Positions 19,348-29,905 of a DNA stretch of 34,858 bases are shown one piece after another. The stretch lies in the NCBI RefSeq assembly GCF_025290035.1, contig NZ_JAMBKT010000010.1, positions 1 to 34,858 of the forward strand. Reading direction: 5' to 3'. The translations under genes were made by a program, and so were the position numbers. This DNA is from Apilactobacillus sp. (lineage in GTDB: Bacteria > Bacillota > Bacilli > Lactobacillales > Lactobacillaceae). Positions within the stretch are counted from its first letter, which is position 1; each line of letters begins with the position of its first letter. The notes under the pieces are model-generated. The model did no database searches. It was not told where the DNA came from and saw only the letters and a list, made by a program, of their open reading frames with translations.

Positions 19348-19358
<11 letters not shown>

Positions 19359-19884
19359 CTTGCTTCCCCAACCCTTCAATATAAGAATCAATCAATGCCT
19401 TTTGATCGTCAGCTTTTAATTCTTTTTGAATGATCTTAGAAGCAATCTCAATAGATAAATTGGCCACATCATTTTTAGTGTTTGCTAAAGCATCTTGACG
19501 TTCTTGTTCAATATCTTTTTGAGCAGAAGCCTTAATACTTTGGGCATCGTTTCTAGCAGAAGAAATAATTTGTTCTCCTTGGACTTGAGCTGATTGCTTA
19601 GCATTGTTAATAATGCCGTTAGCATCTTCTCTTGACTTAGATAAAGCGTCTTCACGTTGTTTAGCTAAGTCTTCAGCTTCCTTACGAGACTTTTCTGCTG
19701 AATTAATGTCATCGGCGATTTTGTTAGCACGTTTTTCCATCATTTCTGATAATGGTTTCCATGCGAAATGCATGATTAGAAGCATCAAAATAATGAATAC
19801 AACGGCTGTAAAAATCATATTACCGAAGTACAATCCACCGCCATCAGTCGTAGCGACTGTTGGAATTAATGAATGTGAAAGCAT
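19348..19884 (-). CDS. atpF: ATP synthase Fo subunit b
   Basis: 178 aa. One membrane helix at about 21-42 ([21 protein letters not shown]) and then a long charged, Ala-rich coiled coil (about 50-175) that forms the dimeric peripheral stalk. The N-terminus ([18 protein letters not shown]) is short and external. The stop overlaps the start of atpH. A GGAGG site is seen 45 bases after atpE. Confidence 0.95.
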
Positions 19885-19929
19885 CTATTGACACCTCCTT
19901 AATTGAGAATAGAAGAATTATTTTTCTTA

Positions 19930-20154
<225 letters not shown>

Positions 20155-20179
20155 TTAAATAAATAAAAAATAATGAAAA

Positions 20180-20896
20180 TTATTCCTCAGGTTCGAGCTT
20201 TTGAGAAATGTATACGAATGTTAATGTAACGAAAACGAATGCTTGAACACTACCGATAAAGATAGAGAACGCATCCCAAATCATCGCTACGAAAACACTT
20301 GGAATAAGACTTACAGCTCCCATTGAGAATGCAAGTTTCGTAACCATTCCTAGAAGCAATTCACCTGCGAAAATGTTACCGTATAAACGTAATCCAAGAG
20401 TTAAGAAATTAGCTAACTCTTCAAAAACATTTAACGGGAACAATAACTTAAAAGGCTTGAAATAACTTCCTACGAAGTAACCTTTAAATCCTAGTTTTGA
20501 GACTCCTAAGAAGTGAGCTAATGACAATGAAATTGCAGCCAATGTCAATGCCACGATAGGATCGGCGGTTGGACTCTTTACGTAAGTCACCCCACTGTAA
20601 TCAACTTGGAATAATAGTCCCATTTGATTAGAGATAAAGATGAATAGAAATAGTACAAATGCGTAAAGGCCAAAGGCGTTAGCCTCAGATCCTGAGATCG
20701 ATCCTTTAACTATTCCATTAGTAAAGTCTACGATTGCTTCTAGGAAATTTTGCTTTCCGCTTGGAATCAATTGTAGTCTTCTAGAACAGATAAAGACTAA
20801 TAAGAAAGTAAACACGGCTGCTACCGTAACAGCTACCATATTCCCAATATTAAAAGTCAATCCGAATAGCTTAAAAGTAGATATTGGATCATTCAC
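20180..20896 (-). CDS. atpB: ATP synthase Fo subunit a
   Basis: 238 aa with five to six membrane helices. The essential Arg of the half channels lies in LGLRLYGNIFAGELLLG (around residue 170), and the C-terminus has VFVTLTFVYISQ. The start is GTG 20896 after GGGGTG at 7-base spacing. It is the first gene of atpBEFHAGDC; there is no atpI in front. The gene opens about 270 bases after the upp stop. Confidence 0.96.
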   Translation of the reverse strand: MNDPISTFKLFGLTFNIGNMVAVTVAAVFTFLLVFICSRRLQLIPSGKQNFLEAIVDFTNGIVKGSISGSEANAFGLYAFVLFLFIFISNQMGLLFQVDYSGVTYVKSPTADPIVALTLAAISLSLAHFLGVSKLGFKGYFVGSYFKPFKLLFPLNVFEELANFLTLGLRLYGNIFAGELLLGMVTKLAFSMGAVSLIPSVFVAMIWDAFSIFIGSVQAFVFVTLTFVYISQKLEPEE

Positions 20897-21129
20897 AGAT
20901 TATCACCCCTTTTCGCAACCTAAGTATACTAACCATTATGTAATATAATGACAGTTTTTACTTTTAAGATGATGTATTTCTCTTACAAAATACATACAAA
21001 TATTACCACCAATCAAAGTTTATTTCAAAATAAAAAGGGCGAAATAGGGGAAAAATTAATTTTTTAAAATTTGTGCTTTACAAAATCAAAAAAATGTATC
21101 TTAGCAATTTAGAAGAAAGTTATACATAA
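20897..21129 (-). promoter_or_regulatory. Upstream region of the ATP synthase operon
   Basis: An AT-rich gap of about 230 bases. The best promoter element is -10 TATACT on the minus strand (20928-20923), about 27 bases before the atpB start, but the matching -35 at 17 bases is TCATTA, which is poor. The A/T tracts farther upstream (20990-21100) could be an UP element. No gene, hairpin or repeat is convincing in the remainder. Confidence 0.35.
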
Positions 21130-21130
21130 A

Positions 21131-21157
21131 TAAAAAAAGTCATCAAAAATGATGGCT
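21131..21157 (-). terminator. Terminator of the tdk-upp operon
   Basis: Minus strand: AGCCATCA (21157-21150), loop TTTT, TGATGACT (21145-21138), then seven T. The stem has one C-A mismatch in minus-strand RNA, where the plus strand would have a U-G pair, so it is weaker for upp than it first looks. Confidence 0.7.
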
Positions 21158-21164
21158 TTTTCTA

Positions 21165-21797
21165 TTATTTAGTTCCAAATAAACGGTCACCAGCATCACC
21201 TAGACCAGGTGTAATATAACCATTTTCTAATTTTTCATCTAATGCGGCAGCATAGATATCAACGTCACCATGGGCTTCTTGAAGAGCTTTCACTCCTTCT
21301 GGAGCAGCTACCAAGCACACAAATTTGATGTTACTTTCGTCAACACCGCGCTTAATCAATGCATCAATCGCCATGATGGCAGAACCACCAGTAGCTAGCA
21401 TTGGATCAACTACGAAAATTTGACGTTTGTCAATATCACTAGGTAATTTCACAAAGTATTCATGAGGTTGAAGGGTTTCTTCATCACGATACATTCCTAT
21501 GTGTCCCACCTTAGCTGCAGGGATTAAATCTAGGATTCCATCAACCATCCCAATACCAGCTCTTAAAATAGGAACAACTGCAACTTTCTTACCTGAAAGT
21601 TGTTTTGCATGCGCAATTCCTTGAGGTGTTTTAACATCTACATCTTCTAAAGGCATTTCTCTAGAAACTTCAAACGCTAAAAGTGAAGCAATTTCATTAA
21701 CGACTTCACGAAATTCTCTAGTTCCACAATTTTCATTTCTGATAATTGTTAATTTGTGTTGAATCAATGGATGATTCATTACTTGAAATTTTCCCAT
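21165..21797 (-). CDS. upp: Uracil phosphoribosyltransferase
   Basis: 210 aa, full length. It salvages uracil to UMP with PRPP in the cytoplasm. The PRPP-binding motif is [19 protein letters not shown] (around 126-144), and the uracil-binding C-terminus is [21 protein letters not shown]. It starts [27 protein letters not shown] precedes the ATG. Last gene of the operon with glyA 14 bases in front. Confidence 0.97.
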   Translation of the reverse strand: MGKFQVMNHPLIQHKLTIIRNENCGTREFREVVNEIASLLAFEVSREMPLEDVDVKTPQGIAHAKQLSGKKVAVVPILRAGIGMVDGILDLIPAAKVGHIGMYRDEETLQPHEYFVKLPSDIDKRQIFVVDPMLATGGSAIMAIDALIKRGVDESNIKFVCLVAAPEGVKALQEAHGDVDIYAAALDEKLENGYITPGLGDAGDRLFGTK

Positions 21798-21811
21798 GGT
21801 GTTTCTCCTTT

Positions 21812-23053
21812 TTAATTAAAAATTGGATGTTTTTGGGTTAATTCAGCAACTTCTTTTTTAATTTCCGAAAGTACACTTTCATCACTGTGATTTTCGATTG
21901 CACGTGTTATCATTTTTGCAACTTTACGTGAATCATTTTCATCAAAGCCTCTAGAAGTGATTGCTGGAGTTCCCAATCTCAATCCACTAGTAACAAATGG
22001 ACTAAGCTTTTCATCCGGAATAGCTTCTTTGTTGGTTGTTATCTTAAGTGAGTCTAACAGAATTTGAGTTTCTTTACCATTCAATTCGGTATTAGTTAAA
22101 TCTAGTACCATCAAATGATTATCAGTTCCATCAGAAACAACTTTAATAGTATCACTATTGTGAAATTCGTCAGCCATTGCTGCGGCATTTTTTACAACTT
22201 GTTGGCAATATTCTTTGAATGCTGGTTGTAAGTCTTCAAAGAAACAAGCAGCCTTACCTGCAATAACATGTTCTAATGGACCACCTTGTGATCCAGGGAA
22301 CATTGCTGAATTAATCTTCTTAGCAAATTTTTCTTGTGACAAAATCATTCCACCACGTGGACCTCTTAGGGTCTTATGAGTGGTTGTAGTTACGACATCG
22401 GCGATTCCGATTGGACTAGGATGTAAACCAGTAGCAACTAGTCCGGCGATATGTGCCATATCTACCATTAAGTATGCCCCTACTTCATCCGCAATTTCTC
22501 TAAATTTATTCCAATCAATAAATCTACTGTAAGCTGAAGCTCCAGCAACGATGATTTGTGGTTGCACTTCCTTAGCAATTTCCAGGATCTGTTCATAGTT
22601 TAAACGTTCTGTTTTTGGATCTAACCCATATGAGAATGATTGATAAATCTTACCAGAAAAGTTAACTTTCGCACCGTGTGTTAAATGTCCTCCGGCGTTT
22701 AAATCCATTCCTAATATTTTATCGCCAGGTTTTAAAAAAGCAGAGTAAACGGCTTGATTAGCTTGTGAACCTGAATGTGGTTGAACATTAACATATTCTG
22801 CACCAAAAAGCTTTTTAGCGCGTTCAATAGCTAATGTTTCAGACTTATCTACGAATTCACATCCACCGTAGTATCTTTTACCTGGATATCCTTCTGCATA
22901 TTTGTTAGTTAATACAGAACCTTGCGCTGCCATCACAGCGTTTGACGCAATGTTTTCAGAAGCAATTAGTTCAATTGTGTTTTCTTGACGAGCTTGTTCA
23001 TTTTTAATTACATCCCATAATTCTTTGTCTTCAGTTTGGTAATCGTATTTCAT
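21812..23053 (-). CDS. glyA: Serine hydroxymethyltransferase
   Basis: 413 aa, a PLP enzyme that converts serine and tetrahydrofolate to glycine and methylene-THF. Lys227 in [16 protein letters not shown] forms the Schiff base. Other family segments are [41 protein letters not shown] and the D(M)AHIAGLVA motif at about 198-207. The start follows GAGGGGG. It lies between tsaC and upp, the usual lactobacillus order. Confidence 0.98.
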   Translation of the reverse strand: MKYDYQTEDKELWDVIKNEQARQENTIELIASENIASNAVMAAQGSVLTNKYAEGYPGKRYYGGCEFVDKSETLAIERAKKLFGAEYVNVQPHSGSQANQAVYSAFLKPGDKILGMDLNAGGHLTHGAKVNFSGKIYQSFSYGLDPKTERLNYEQILEIAKEVQPQIIVAGASAYSRFIDWNKFREIADEVGAYLMVDMAHIAGLVATGLHPSPIGIADVVTTTTHKTLRGPRGGMILSQEKFAKKINSAMFPGSQGGPLEHVIAGKAACFFEDLQPAFKEYCQQVVKNAAAMADEFHNSDTIKVVSDGTDNHLMVLDLTNTELNGKETQILLDSLKITTNKEAIPDEKLSPFVTSGLRLGTPAITSRGFDENDSRKVAKMITRAIENHSDESVLSEIKKEVAELTQKHPIFN

Positions 23054-23083
23054 GATAGAAGTGCCCCCTCAATATTTACGTAA

Positions 23084-24103
23084 CTATTTATTAAAATGCT
23101 TTTGTCCTGCAGATTTGTTCAAACGATTCATGTAGGCTTCACCTATGCCATCATTTGAAAAACCTTGCGCTAGAATCGATTTAACATCGGATTCATTATC
23201 AAAATGTCTTAGGCCAGCAAATAATGAATGACTGGCTGATAAAACATCTGAACCTAATGAGAATGATTCAACATTATTACTAAGGTGTAAATTGTTTAAA
23301 ACAGCATCTGTTGCCATGACACCAACTTTATCATCTTGTTCAGCAGCCCACTTTGCAGCTTCTTCAAAGTCTTTAGGACTATCAACAATATAAACTTGCG
23401 CAGATGGTGCGTAATGCTTATATTTCATCCCAGGCGCTTTTGGAACCTGAGCATCAGCAACATGAACTCTTTCATCTAAAACTGGTTTGTGAATTACTTC
23501 TTGAATTTGTTCAGCTGAAATAGCTCCAGGTCTTAAAATAGCTGGTTGGTCAGTTGACATATCTAAAACTGTTGATTCTACCCCAAATTGGCATTCACCA
23601 TCATCCAAAATTCCAGCAATTTTACCTTTTAAATCATGGTAAACATGCATCGCAATAGTTGGACTTGGTTTTCCAGATGTATTCGCTGATGGTCCCACAA
23701 TTGGTACCCCTGCTTTTTTAATCAACGATAATGTTAAATCATTATTAGGATTTCTAAATGCTGCTGTGTCTAATCCACCAGTTACCGTTTTAGATAAAAC
23801 GTTATCTTTTAAATTAAAGATAATTGTTAATGGTCCTGGCCAAAAAGTTTTGATCAAATTTTTAGCTTCATCAGATAATGGCATTGCATACTCCTCTACC
23901 ATTTCTTCACTATCAACATGAACAATTAGTGGATTATCGCTTGGTCTACCCTTTGCAGCATATACTTTCTTAACCGCATCTTCATTAGTTGCATCAGCCC
24001 CTAATCCATATACAGTTTCTGTTGGGAAAGAAACTAGCTTTCCTTCCACTATATCTTTTGCCGCTGCATCCAAATCGTCTGTAGTGTAAATGTGTGTATC
24101 CAT
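23084..24103 (-). CDS. tsaC: L-threonylcarbamoyladenylate synthase (TsaC/Sua5)
   Basis: 339 aa, the long Sua5 form. It makes threonylcarbamoyl-AMP for the t6A37 modification of ANN-decoding tRNAs. The N-terminal YrdC domain (about 8-195) has PTETVYGLGADA, AAKGRPSDNPLIVHV and VGPSANTSGKPSPT, with the Lys-Arg and Ser-Asn residues of the active site. After a linker with PGMKYKHYAPSA, the C-terminal Sua5 domain (about 230-335) follows. AAGGAGGG precedes the ATG. It lies 17 bases after prmC. Confidence 0.95.
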   Translation of the reverse strand: MDTHIYTTDDLDAAAKDIVEGKLVSFPTETVYGLGADATNEDAVKKVYAAKGRPSDNPLIVHVDSEEMVEEYAMPLSDEAKNLIKTFWPGPLTIIFNLKDNVLSKTVTGGLDTAAFRNPNNDLTLSLIKKAGVPIVGPSANTSGKPSPTIAMHVYHDLKGKIAGILDDGECQFGVESTVLDMSTDQPAILRPGAISAEQIQEVIHKPVLDERVHVADAQVPKAPGMKYKHYAPSAQVYIVDSPKDFEEAAKWAAEQDDKVGVMATDAVLNNLHLSNNVESFSLGSDVLSASHSLFAGLRHFDNESDVKSILAQGFSNDGIGEAYMNRLNKSAGQKHFNK

Positions 24104-24120
24104 ATATTTTACTTCCCTCC

Positions 24121-24963
24121 TTAATATTTAACTCGTATCATTCGCGGATTACCGAAAAAGTCACATCTGCTAGTTACTTGGCAATCAGGTAATGATTCTG
24201 TGAAAATCCTGGTAACTGCCTCAGTTTGTTTAAATCCGATTTCCAGATATAAAGTTCCGTGAGTAGTATCCTTCTTCATTTTAATATAATTTGCGATAGA
24301 TTGATACATAAATAAGCCATTATTTTTTGCAAATAAAGCCTGCTTTGGTTCGTGTTTTAACACACTATCATCCATATAGTCGATTTCATCTTCGGAAATA
24401 TAGGGAGGATTGCTTATTATTACATCAAAATCTTCGTGAATAGAGTCGAACAGATCACTCGTCAAAAACGCTACTTTGGTTCCATTTTCTTCATTATTAT
24501 ACTTAGCAACTTCTAAGGCATCTTTTGAAATATCGGAGGCAGTGATATCCCAATCTGGATGTTCTTTACTCAAAGAAATGGCGATGGCACCACTTCCGGT
24601 TCCTAAATCTAATACTTTCAATTTTGGACTTTCTTGAAATTCATTTAATACCCACTCAACAAGCTCTTCAGTTTCGGGACGTGGGATTAATACTCTGGAA
24701 TCAACTTTAAAACGATTACCATAAAACTCAGTTGATCCAATAATATATTGAGCTGGATTACCATCTAGATACTGATTAACCCATTCAAAATATCTATCAG
24801 CGTCTTGTGAACTCATTTCATCACGATAATGTAATAACAAATGTGTATTATCAAATCCAAACATTTCCATTAAGAACAATCTGGCGACTTCTTCATCTAA
24901 ATTTTTTTCCTTGATAAGAAAAGAAGCCCTTTTCTGGGCTTCAAAGTAAGTCATATTAGTCAT
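24121..24963 (-). CDS. prmC: Release factor glutamine methyltransferase PrmC
   Basis: 280 aa. It methylates the Gln of the GGQ motif in release factors. It has an N-terminal helical domain (1-85), a linker [16 protein letters not shown], the SAM site [15 protein letters not shown] (117-131), and the catalytic NPPY at 185-188. It overlaps the prfA end by 8 bases, and PrfA is its substrate, so coupling is sensible. Another in-frame ATG lies three codons inside; GGAGC at about 10 bases suits the first start. Confidence 0.96.
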   Translation of the reverse strand: MTNMTYFEAQKRASFLIKEKNLDEEVARLFLMEMFGFDNTHLLLHYRDEMSSQDADRYFEWVNQYLDGNPAQYIIGSTEFYGNRFKVDSRVLIPRPETEELVEWVLNEFQESPKLKVLDLGTGSGAIAISLSKEHPDWDITASDISKDALEVAKYNNEENGTKVAFLTSDLFDSIHEDFDVIISNPPYISEDEIDYMDDSVLKHEPKQALFAKNNGLFMYQSIANYIKMKKDTTHGTLYLEIGFKQTEAVTRIFTESLPDCQVTSRCDFFGNPRMIRVKY

Positions 24964-26038
24964 TCTTTAATTGCTCCAACTTAGCAGTTTGATCAGATAA
25001 GATTAAAGCATCAATGATATCTTCTAAGTCACCAGTCATAACTTTATCCAACTTGTTAAGAGTTAAACCAATTCTATGATCAGTAACACGGTTTTGTGGA
25101 TAGTTGTAGGTTCTAATTCTTTCTGAACGATCACCACTACCAACTGCTGATTTTCTTTCAGCATCGTATTTATCTACTTCTTGTTGTTGGTAGTAATCAT
25201 AAACACGTGACTTCAAAACTTGCATTGCCTTAGCACGGTTTTGTTGTTGTGAACGTTCATCTTGCATCGCAACCACAATTCCAGTAGGTAAATGAGTCAT
25301 TCTAACGGCTGATGAAGTCTTGTTAACGTGTTGTCCACCAGCACCAGAAGCACGGTAAACATCAGTCTTAATATCTTTTGGATCAATTTCTAAATCAACA
25401 TCTTCTGCTTCAGGCATAACCCCAACAGTCGCAGTTGAAGTATGAATTCTACCAGCTGATTCAGTTGAAGGAACTCTTTGCACACGGTGAGCACCGTTTT
25501 CAAATTTAAGTTTTGAGTAAACGTTGTCCCCTTGAATCATAATGGCGATTTCTTTAAATCCACCAACTTCAGTATCACTTTCATCGATAATTGAAGTTTT
25601 CCAGCCTTGGCTTTCAGCATATCTAATGTACATGTTGTAAAGGTCAGCAGCAAATAGACTACCTTCATCCCCACCAGCAGCACCATGAATTTCCATGATG
25701 ATGTTTTTGTCATCGTTAGGGTCTTTAGGTAGAAGCATAATTTTAATTTCTTCTTCTAGTTCACCCTTTTGTGGTTCTAGTTCACTAATTTCAGCTTTAA
25801 CCATTTCATTCATGTCATCATCTAACTTTTCAGCTAGCATCGCTTTGTCGTCTTCTAATTGAGAAACAACATCTTTATACTTATTATAGGTAGCAACAAC
25901 TTCACGTAAGCTACCTTCTTCTTTTGACAATTCCATGAATCGCTTAGTGTCAGCAATAACTTCTGGGTCACTAATTAATTCATTTAGTTCGTCATAGCGA
26001 TCAACTACAGATTGTAGCTTTTCAAATATTTCATCCAT
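24956..26038 (-). CDS. prfA: Peptide chain release factor 1
   Basis: 360 aa, full length. It reads UAA and UAG stop codons. The tripeptide anticodon region is PST (190-192) in [14 protein letters not shown], where E. coli has PAT. GGQ at 234-236 ([15 protein letters not shown]) enters the peptidyl-transferase centre. The start follows an AGGAATTATTAG segment with a modest Shine-Dalgarno, 11 bases after tdk. Confidence 0.98.
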   Translation of the reverse strand: MDEIFEKLQSVVDRYDELNELISDPEVIADTKRFMELSKEEGSLREVVATYNKYKDVVSQLEDDKAMLAEKLDDDMNEMVKAEISELEPQKGELEEEIKIMLLPKDPNDDKNIIMEIHGAAGGDEGSLFAADLYNMYIRYAESQGWKTSIIDESDTEVGGFKEIAIMIQGDNVYSKLKFENGAHRVQRVPSTESAGRIHTSTATVGVMPEAEDVDLEIDPKDIKTDVYRASGAGGQHVNKTSSAVRMTHLPTGIVVAMQDERSQQQNRAKAMQVLKSRVYDYYQQQEVDKYDAERKSAVGSGDRSERIRTYNYPQNRVTDHRIGLTLNKLDKVMTGDLEDIIDALILSDQTAKLEQLKND

Positions 26039-26049
26039 CTAATAATTCC

Positions 26050-26634
26050 TCACTTTCCCATTTGTTCCATTGGTGGATTGAAGTAATGCTTTCTACATAC
26101 TGGATAGTATGATTCGTTTCCTCCAACTTGAATTTGTTCGCCCTCGTATACTGGCTTACTATCATGAAAACGTAAGTTCATAATCGCTTTACGTCCACAG
26201 AACCAACAAATTGTCTTCATTTCTTCGATTTTATCAGCATACAACAATAATGCTTGTGATCCTTCGAATAAATTGTTTTGGAAATCGTTCTTTAAACCAA
26301 AAGCAATTACAGGAATTGATAATTCATCCACAATTTTCGCTAATTGTAAGACATGTTGCTTACTTAAAAATTGAGCTTCATCAATTAAGATACAACTAGC
26401 ATCTGGGTCAATTGATTTAACCATTTCAAAACAGTTAGAATCTGCTTCAATAACATGTGCATTTCTACTTAGGCCGACTCTAGAAGCAACAGTTCCGCGT
26501 TCCTCTCTAGTATCTAGCGCACTAGTCATAAGGATAACTGATTTACCTTGTTCCTCGTAATTATGCGCAACCTTAATAATTTCGATTGACTTACCACTGT
26601 TCATTGCCCCGTAACGATAATATAGCTGTGCCAT
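26050..26634 (-). CDS. tdk: Thymidine kinase
   Basis: 194 aa, type II thymidine kinase for thymidine salvage. P-loop GAMNSGKS at 9-16, the DEAQF motif near 85-89, and a zinc site of CWFC (143, 146) and YPVCRKHY. The ATG at 26634 (MAQLYYRYG) gives the family-like N-terminus, with AAAGCGAG as a modest ribosome site. An in-frame ATG at 26664 would add 10 residues but has no ribosome site and lies at the predicted transcription start. First gene of the tdk-prfA-prmC-tsaC-glyA-upp operon. Confidence 0.93.
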   Translation of the reverse strand: MAQLYYRYGAMNSGKSIEIIKVAHNYEEQGKSVILMTSALDTREERGTVASRVGLSRNAHVIEADSNCFEMVKSIDPDASCILIDEAQFLSKQHVLQLAKIVDELSIPVIAFGLKNDFQNNLFEGSQALLLYADKIEEMKTICWFCGRKAIMNLRFHDSKPVYEGEQIQVGGNESYYPVCRKHYFNPPMEQMGK

Positions 26635-26669
26635 GATAAAACTCGCTTTCTCTATTTTTCTCATTTATT

Positions 26670-26755
26670 ATTATAGCCGATTTATCAATTAATTTCGATA
26701 GTTGCGACTAATTTGAATGATTTTACTAAAATAATTCAATTATTCGTTCTATAAT
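26670..26755. promoter_or_regulatory. Divergent promoter region, tdk and murT
   Basis: Two outward-facing -10 boxes are seen: TATAAT on the minus strand at 26675-26670 for tdk, and TATAAT on the plus strand at 26750-26755 for murT. Neither has a good -35 at 16-18 bases. The region between them is AT-rich with no clear operator. Confidence 0.4.
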
Positions 26756-26804
26756 AGGAAAGTATGATAAAATTTTGTGTATTAATTAATTAAGGAGTAC
26801 AAGT

Positions 26805-28154
26805 ATGTCTATAAGAAGCGAATTTGCGACTTTTGCGGGTAAATCATCATACTGGTTCTTACACACATTTCTGAATGGTGGAAGTTCACTTCCTGGTAAA
26901 ATTACCACTGCAATCGATCCTGCAATCTTAAAACATTTAGGTCAAAACTACGACATTATTGTTGTAACTGGTACTAACGGTAAAACCCTTACCACAGCAC
27001 TAACTGTTCAAGTCCTAAAACAAAAATACCAAAACGTGGTTACTAATCCTTCTGGTTCTAATATGGAACAAGGATTGGTTACTACATTCTTAAAAGCTAA
27101 AAATCCTAAAAGTAACCGACCACTAGCAGTGCTAGAAGTCGATGAAGCAAACGTTATTAAGCTTACAAAACATATTCAACCAATTGCTTTTGTATTCACC
27201 AATATTTTTCGTGATCAAATGGATCGTTATGGCGAAATTTACACTACTTACAAAAAAATTATCGATGGTGTAAAGTTAGCTCCTAACGCAACTATCATTG
27301 CAAATGGTGATGCGCCTATCTTTAATTCAGTTGATTTACCAAATCCAAAGATTTTTTACGGATTTAAAAATCACGAAGATGGCGATAACTTCAAAGCTGA
27401 ACCAAATACTGACGGTGTTTTATGTCCAGTTTGTCAAAATATTTTGCACTATCACTACATTAGTTATGCCAACTTAGGTAACTACTTCTGTGAACATTGT
27501 GGATTCAAGCGCCCTGAGTTATCACACGAATTAACTAAACTAGATAACTTAACACCCAACTCATCAGACTTCACTGTTGATGGTCAAAACCTAACTATTG
27601 GTATTGGTGGTGTTTACAACATCTACAACGCCCTTGCTGCATACTCTGTTGGAAGATTATTAGATGTTGATCCAAAAGACATCGCCCAAGCATTTACTGC
27701 AAACGAACGTGTCTTTGGTAGACAAGAATTAATCGACATTGATGGTAAGGAAACTACCCTTGTGTTGGTTAAAAATCCCGTTGGTTTGAACCAAGTGATT
27801 GATACTATCTCTAAGGAACAAGATAATTTTTCATTAATCTGCTTGTTAAATGCCAACTACGCTGATGGAATTGATACTAGTTGGATTTGGGACGGTGAAT
27901 TTGAACGTTTCACTCAAATGCCAATTAAAAAATTCATCACTGGTGGTGAAAGATACAAAGATATCACCTTTAGATTTAAAGTTGCTGGAGTCGATGAAGA
28001 CATTCATGAAGTTCAACCAGATTTAGAAAAAGTAGTTGAAGAAATCCCTTCACTACCAACTAAAAAGGTTTATATTTTAGCAACTTATACTGCAATGCTT
28101 CAATTAAGAAAAGACTTTGCTGAAAAAGGTTACATTAAGGGAGGTATGGAATAA
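26805..28154 (+). CDS. murT: Lipid II isoglutaminyl synthase, Mur-ligase subunit MurT
   Basis: 449 aa. With GatD it amidates the alpha-carboxyl of D-Glu in lipid II to D-iGln. The Mur-ligase P-loop is GTNGKT (56-61). A four-Cys zinc ribbon is inserted in the middle domain (CPVC at 207/210, CEHC at 229/232), which marks MurT. The C-terminal DUF1727 domain contains NANYADGIDTSWIWDGEFE (about 349-367), the segment that holds the Asp completing the GatD catalytic triad in S. aureus. AAGGAG precedes the ATG. The stop overlaps the gatD start by one base (TAATG). Confidence 0.95.
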   Translation: MSIRSEFATFAGKSSYWFLHTFLNGGSSLPGKITTAIDPAILKHLGQNYDIIVVTGTNGKTLTTALTVQVLKQKYQNVVTNPSGSNMEQGLVTTFLKAKNPKSNRPLAVLEVDEANVIKLTKHIQPIAFVFTNIFRDQMDRYGEIYTTYKKIIDGVKLAPNATIIANGDAPIFNSVDLPNPKIFYGFKNHEDGDNFKAEPNTDGVLCPVCQNILHYHYISYANLGNYFCEHCGFKRPELSHELTKLDNLTPNSSDFTVDGQNLTIGIGGVYNIYNALAAYSVGRLLDVDPKDIAQAFTANERVFGRQELIDIDGKETTLVLVKNPVGLNQVIDTISKEQDNFSLICLLNANYADGIDTSWIWDGEFERFTQMPIKKFITGGERYKDITFRFKVAGVDEDIHEVQPDLEKVVEEIPSLPTKKVYILATYTAMLQLRKDFAEKGYIKGGME

Positions 28155-28864
28155 TGACCAAAGAATATACATTACACATCGCCCATTTATATGGTGATTT
28201 AATGAATACTTACGGTGATTTAGGAAATATCTTAGTATTAAAATATTACGGTAAAAAAATGGGCATCAACGTTGAATCACAGGTTGTTAGTCTAGACGAA
28301 GATTTTAAATCTGATGACTATGACATCGCCGTTTTTGGTGGAGGTCAAGATTTTGAACAAAGTATTGTTTCAAAAGACTTCCAAACTAAGAAGGATGAAA
28401 TTAAAAAATTCATTGATTCTGATGGTTGCTTACTTGCCATTTGTGGTGGTTACCAATTACTAGGTAAGTACTATATCGATGCCGAAGGAAATAAAATTCC
28501 AGGAATTGGTGTATTAGATCACTACACAGAACAACAACACGATAACCGTTTCATCGGTGATATTAAAATTAAAAATAAAGAAACTGGCGAAGTTTACCAC
28601 GGTTTTGAAAATCATCAAGGTGTTACCTACACTGGTAATGGTGAACGTCCTTTAGGTGACGTTGAACAAGGTTATGGTAACAATGGTGCTGATAACGCTG
28701 AAGGTGCAATCTTTAAGAACGTATACTGCACTTACTTCCATGGTCCTATCCTTGCAAGAAATAACATCATTGCTAAACACATTTTAATCAAAGCATTAAA
28801 ACGTAGATATCCAAATGATGACTTTTCTGCACAAGAACAAATTGATGTTTCAGAATCATATTAA
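28154..28864 (+). CDS. gatD: Lipid II isoglutaminyl synthase, glutamine amidotransferase subunit GatD
   Basis: 236 aa, a CobB/CobQ-like class I glutaminase that supplies ammonia to MurT. The nucleophile is Cys97 (LLAICGGYQLLG) and the triad His is His196 (CTYFHGPILARN). It starts LHIAHLYGDLMNTYGDLGNIL, typical for GatD. Coupled to murT by a one-base overlap and followed by a terminator. Confidence 0.96.
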   Translation: MTKEYTLHIAHLYGDLMNTYGDLGNILVLKYYGKKMGINVESQVVSLDEDFKSDDYDIAVFGGGQDFEQSIVSKDFQTKKDEIKKFIDSDGCLLAICGGYQLLGKYYIDAEGNKIPGIGVLDHYTEQQHDNRFIGDIKIKNKETGEVYHGFENHQGVTYTGNGERPLGDVEQGYGNNGADNAEGAIFKNVYCTYFHGPILARNNIIAKHILIKALKRRYPNDDFSAQEQIDVSESY

Positions 28865-28896
28865 AAAAAGACGAATCTTACGATTCGTCTTTTTTA
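28862..28896. terminator. Bidirectional terminator between gatD and the serine hydrolase gene
   Basis: Arms GACGAATC (28870-28877) and GATTCGTC (28882-28889) with a four-base loop, flanked by an A run and a T run, so it works on both strands. The stop codon of the minus-strand hydrolase gene lies in the loop. Confidence 0.9.
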
Positions 28897-29888
28897 TTTG
28901 CTTTTAAATAAGTTTCAATTAACGGTGCTCTTCTTTCAATGAATTCTTCATTAGGAGAAACCGGATGAACTCGATTAGATAGAAAAATCATTGCCCTTTT
29001 CTTTTCTGGGATTATCACAATAAAGGTTCCTGTAAAACCAGATTGCCAAATATAGTGCATCCCCTCATAATCTAATCTTTCAAAACCGTATGTTCGACCT
29101 AAATCGTAACCGGTTTGGTCTTTATAAAAACCAGCCAGTGTCTCTTCTGAAAGTACTGGGTTTTCAGCCGGATTTAAAATTGACTGAACGAATTTAATCA
29201 AATCATCCATATTACTGAATAATCCAGCTGACCCACAGTCATCCCCTAAAACCTGCGCTTTAGGATCATGAACAGTTCCCTGCAATAAGCCATGACGTTC
29301 ATCATAAACAGTCGGAACACAATCCGCAGGGTTAGGATGAAATGAACTGTTATCCATCTTCAGTGGCTGTAAAACATATTCAGTAATCAATTGATGAATC
29401 GATTCGCCTGTAATCTGTTTTGCAATTAAGCCTAAAAAAATGAAGTTAACATCTGCATAATGCATCTCTTTGTTCAAACCTAATCCGACATGAAGCCCTA
29501 GTAAGGCGTCTATCAATTCATCATGATTGAGTTTGTCACGATTAGGAATATACCCTTCGATGCCAGATGTATGGCAAATTAAATTTCTGATGGTAACTTC
29601 ACTAAATTTCCATTTTGGCAAATACTTTGAAATTGAATCATCTAAACTCAATTTGCCCAGTTCAGCCAATTTCAGAATTACCATTGTAGTTCCAACGACT
29701 TTAGTTAATGAGGCCATATCATATATTAGATGACCATCAGCTAAAGGTTTCTTAACCGGTAATAATTGACGATTACCAATTAAGAAACGTTGAACACTAC
29801 CTTCATCTATAAAAGCATAGTTAACACCTGGAACAACTTGATCTTTCACTAATTGTTCAATAGATTGGATAGTCTCAGAATATTGCAT
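28878..29888 (-). CDS. Serine hydrolase, beta-lactamase/PBP-like family (class C fold)
   Basis: 336 aa. The active-site SxxK is Ser60-Leu-Thr-Lys63 (DMASLTKVV); the second motif is Tyr144 in HYADVNF; the third, usually H/K-x-G, is Gln-Ser-Gly at 282-284 (WQSGFTGTF). There is no signal peptide or membrane segment, so it is probably cytoplasmic and more likely an esterase or peptidase than a true beta-lactamase. The ATG follows AGAAGG and lies 17 bases after the ABC exporter gene, with no terminator between, so it belongs to that operon. The substrate is not known. Confidence 0.85.
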   Translation of the reverse strand: MQYSETIQSIEQLVKDQVVPGVNYAFIDEGSVQRFLIGNRQLLPVKKPLADGHLIYDMASLTKVVGTTMVILKLAELGKLSLDDSISKYLPKWKFSEVTIRNLICHTSGIEGYIPNRDKLNHDELIDALLGLHVGLGLNKEMHYADVNFIFLGLIAKQITGESIHQLITEYVLQPLKMDNSSFHPNPADCVPTVYDERHGLLQGTVHDPKAQVLGDDCGSAGLFSNMDDLIKFVQSILNPAENPVLSEETLAGFYKDQTGYDLGRTYGFERLDYEGMHYIWQSGFTGTFIVIIPEKKRAMIFLSNRVHPVSPNEEFIERRAPLIETYLKANKKDES

Positions 29889-29905
29889 GTTATTAACCTT
29901 CTATC

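Noticed and set aside
28878..29888. True class C beta-lactamase
   Set aside because: There is no signal peptide, the third motif is QSG, and the gene is in an exporter operon; a general serine hydrolase is safer.
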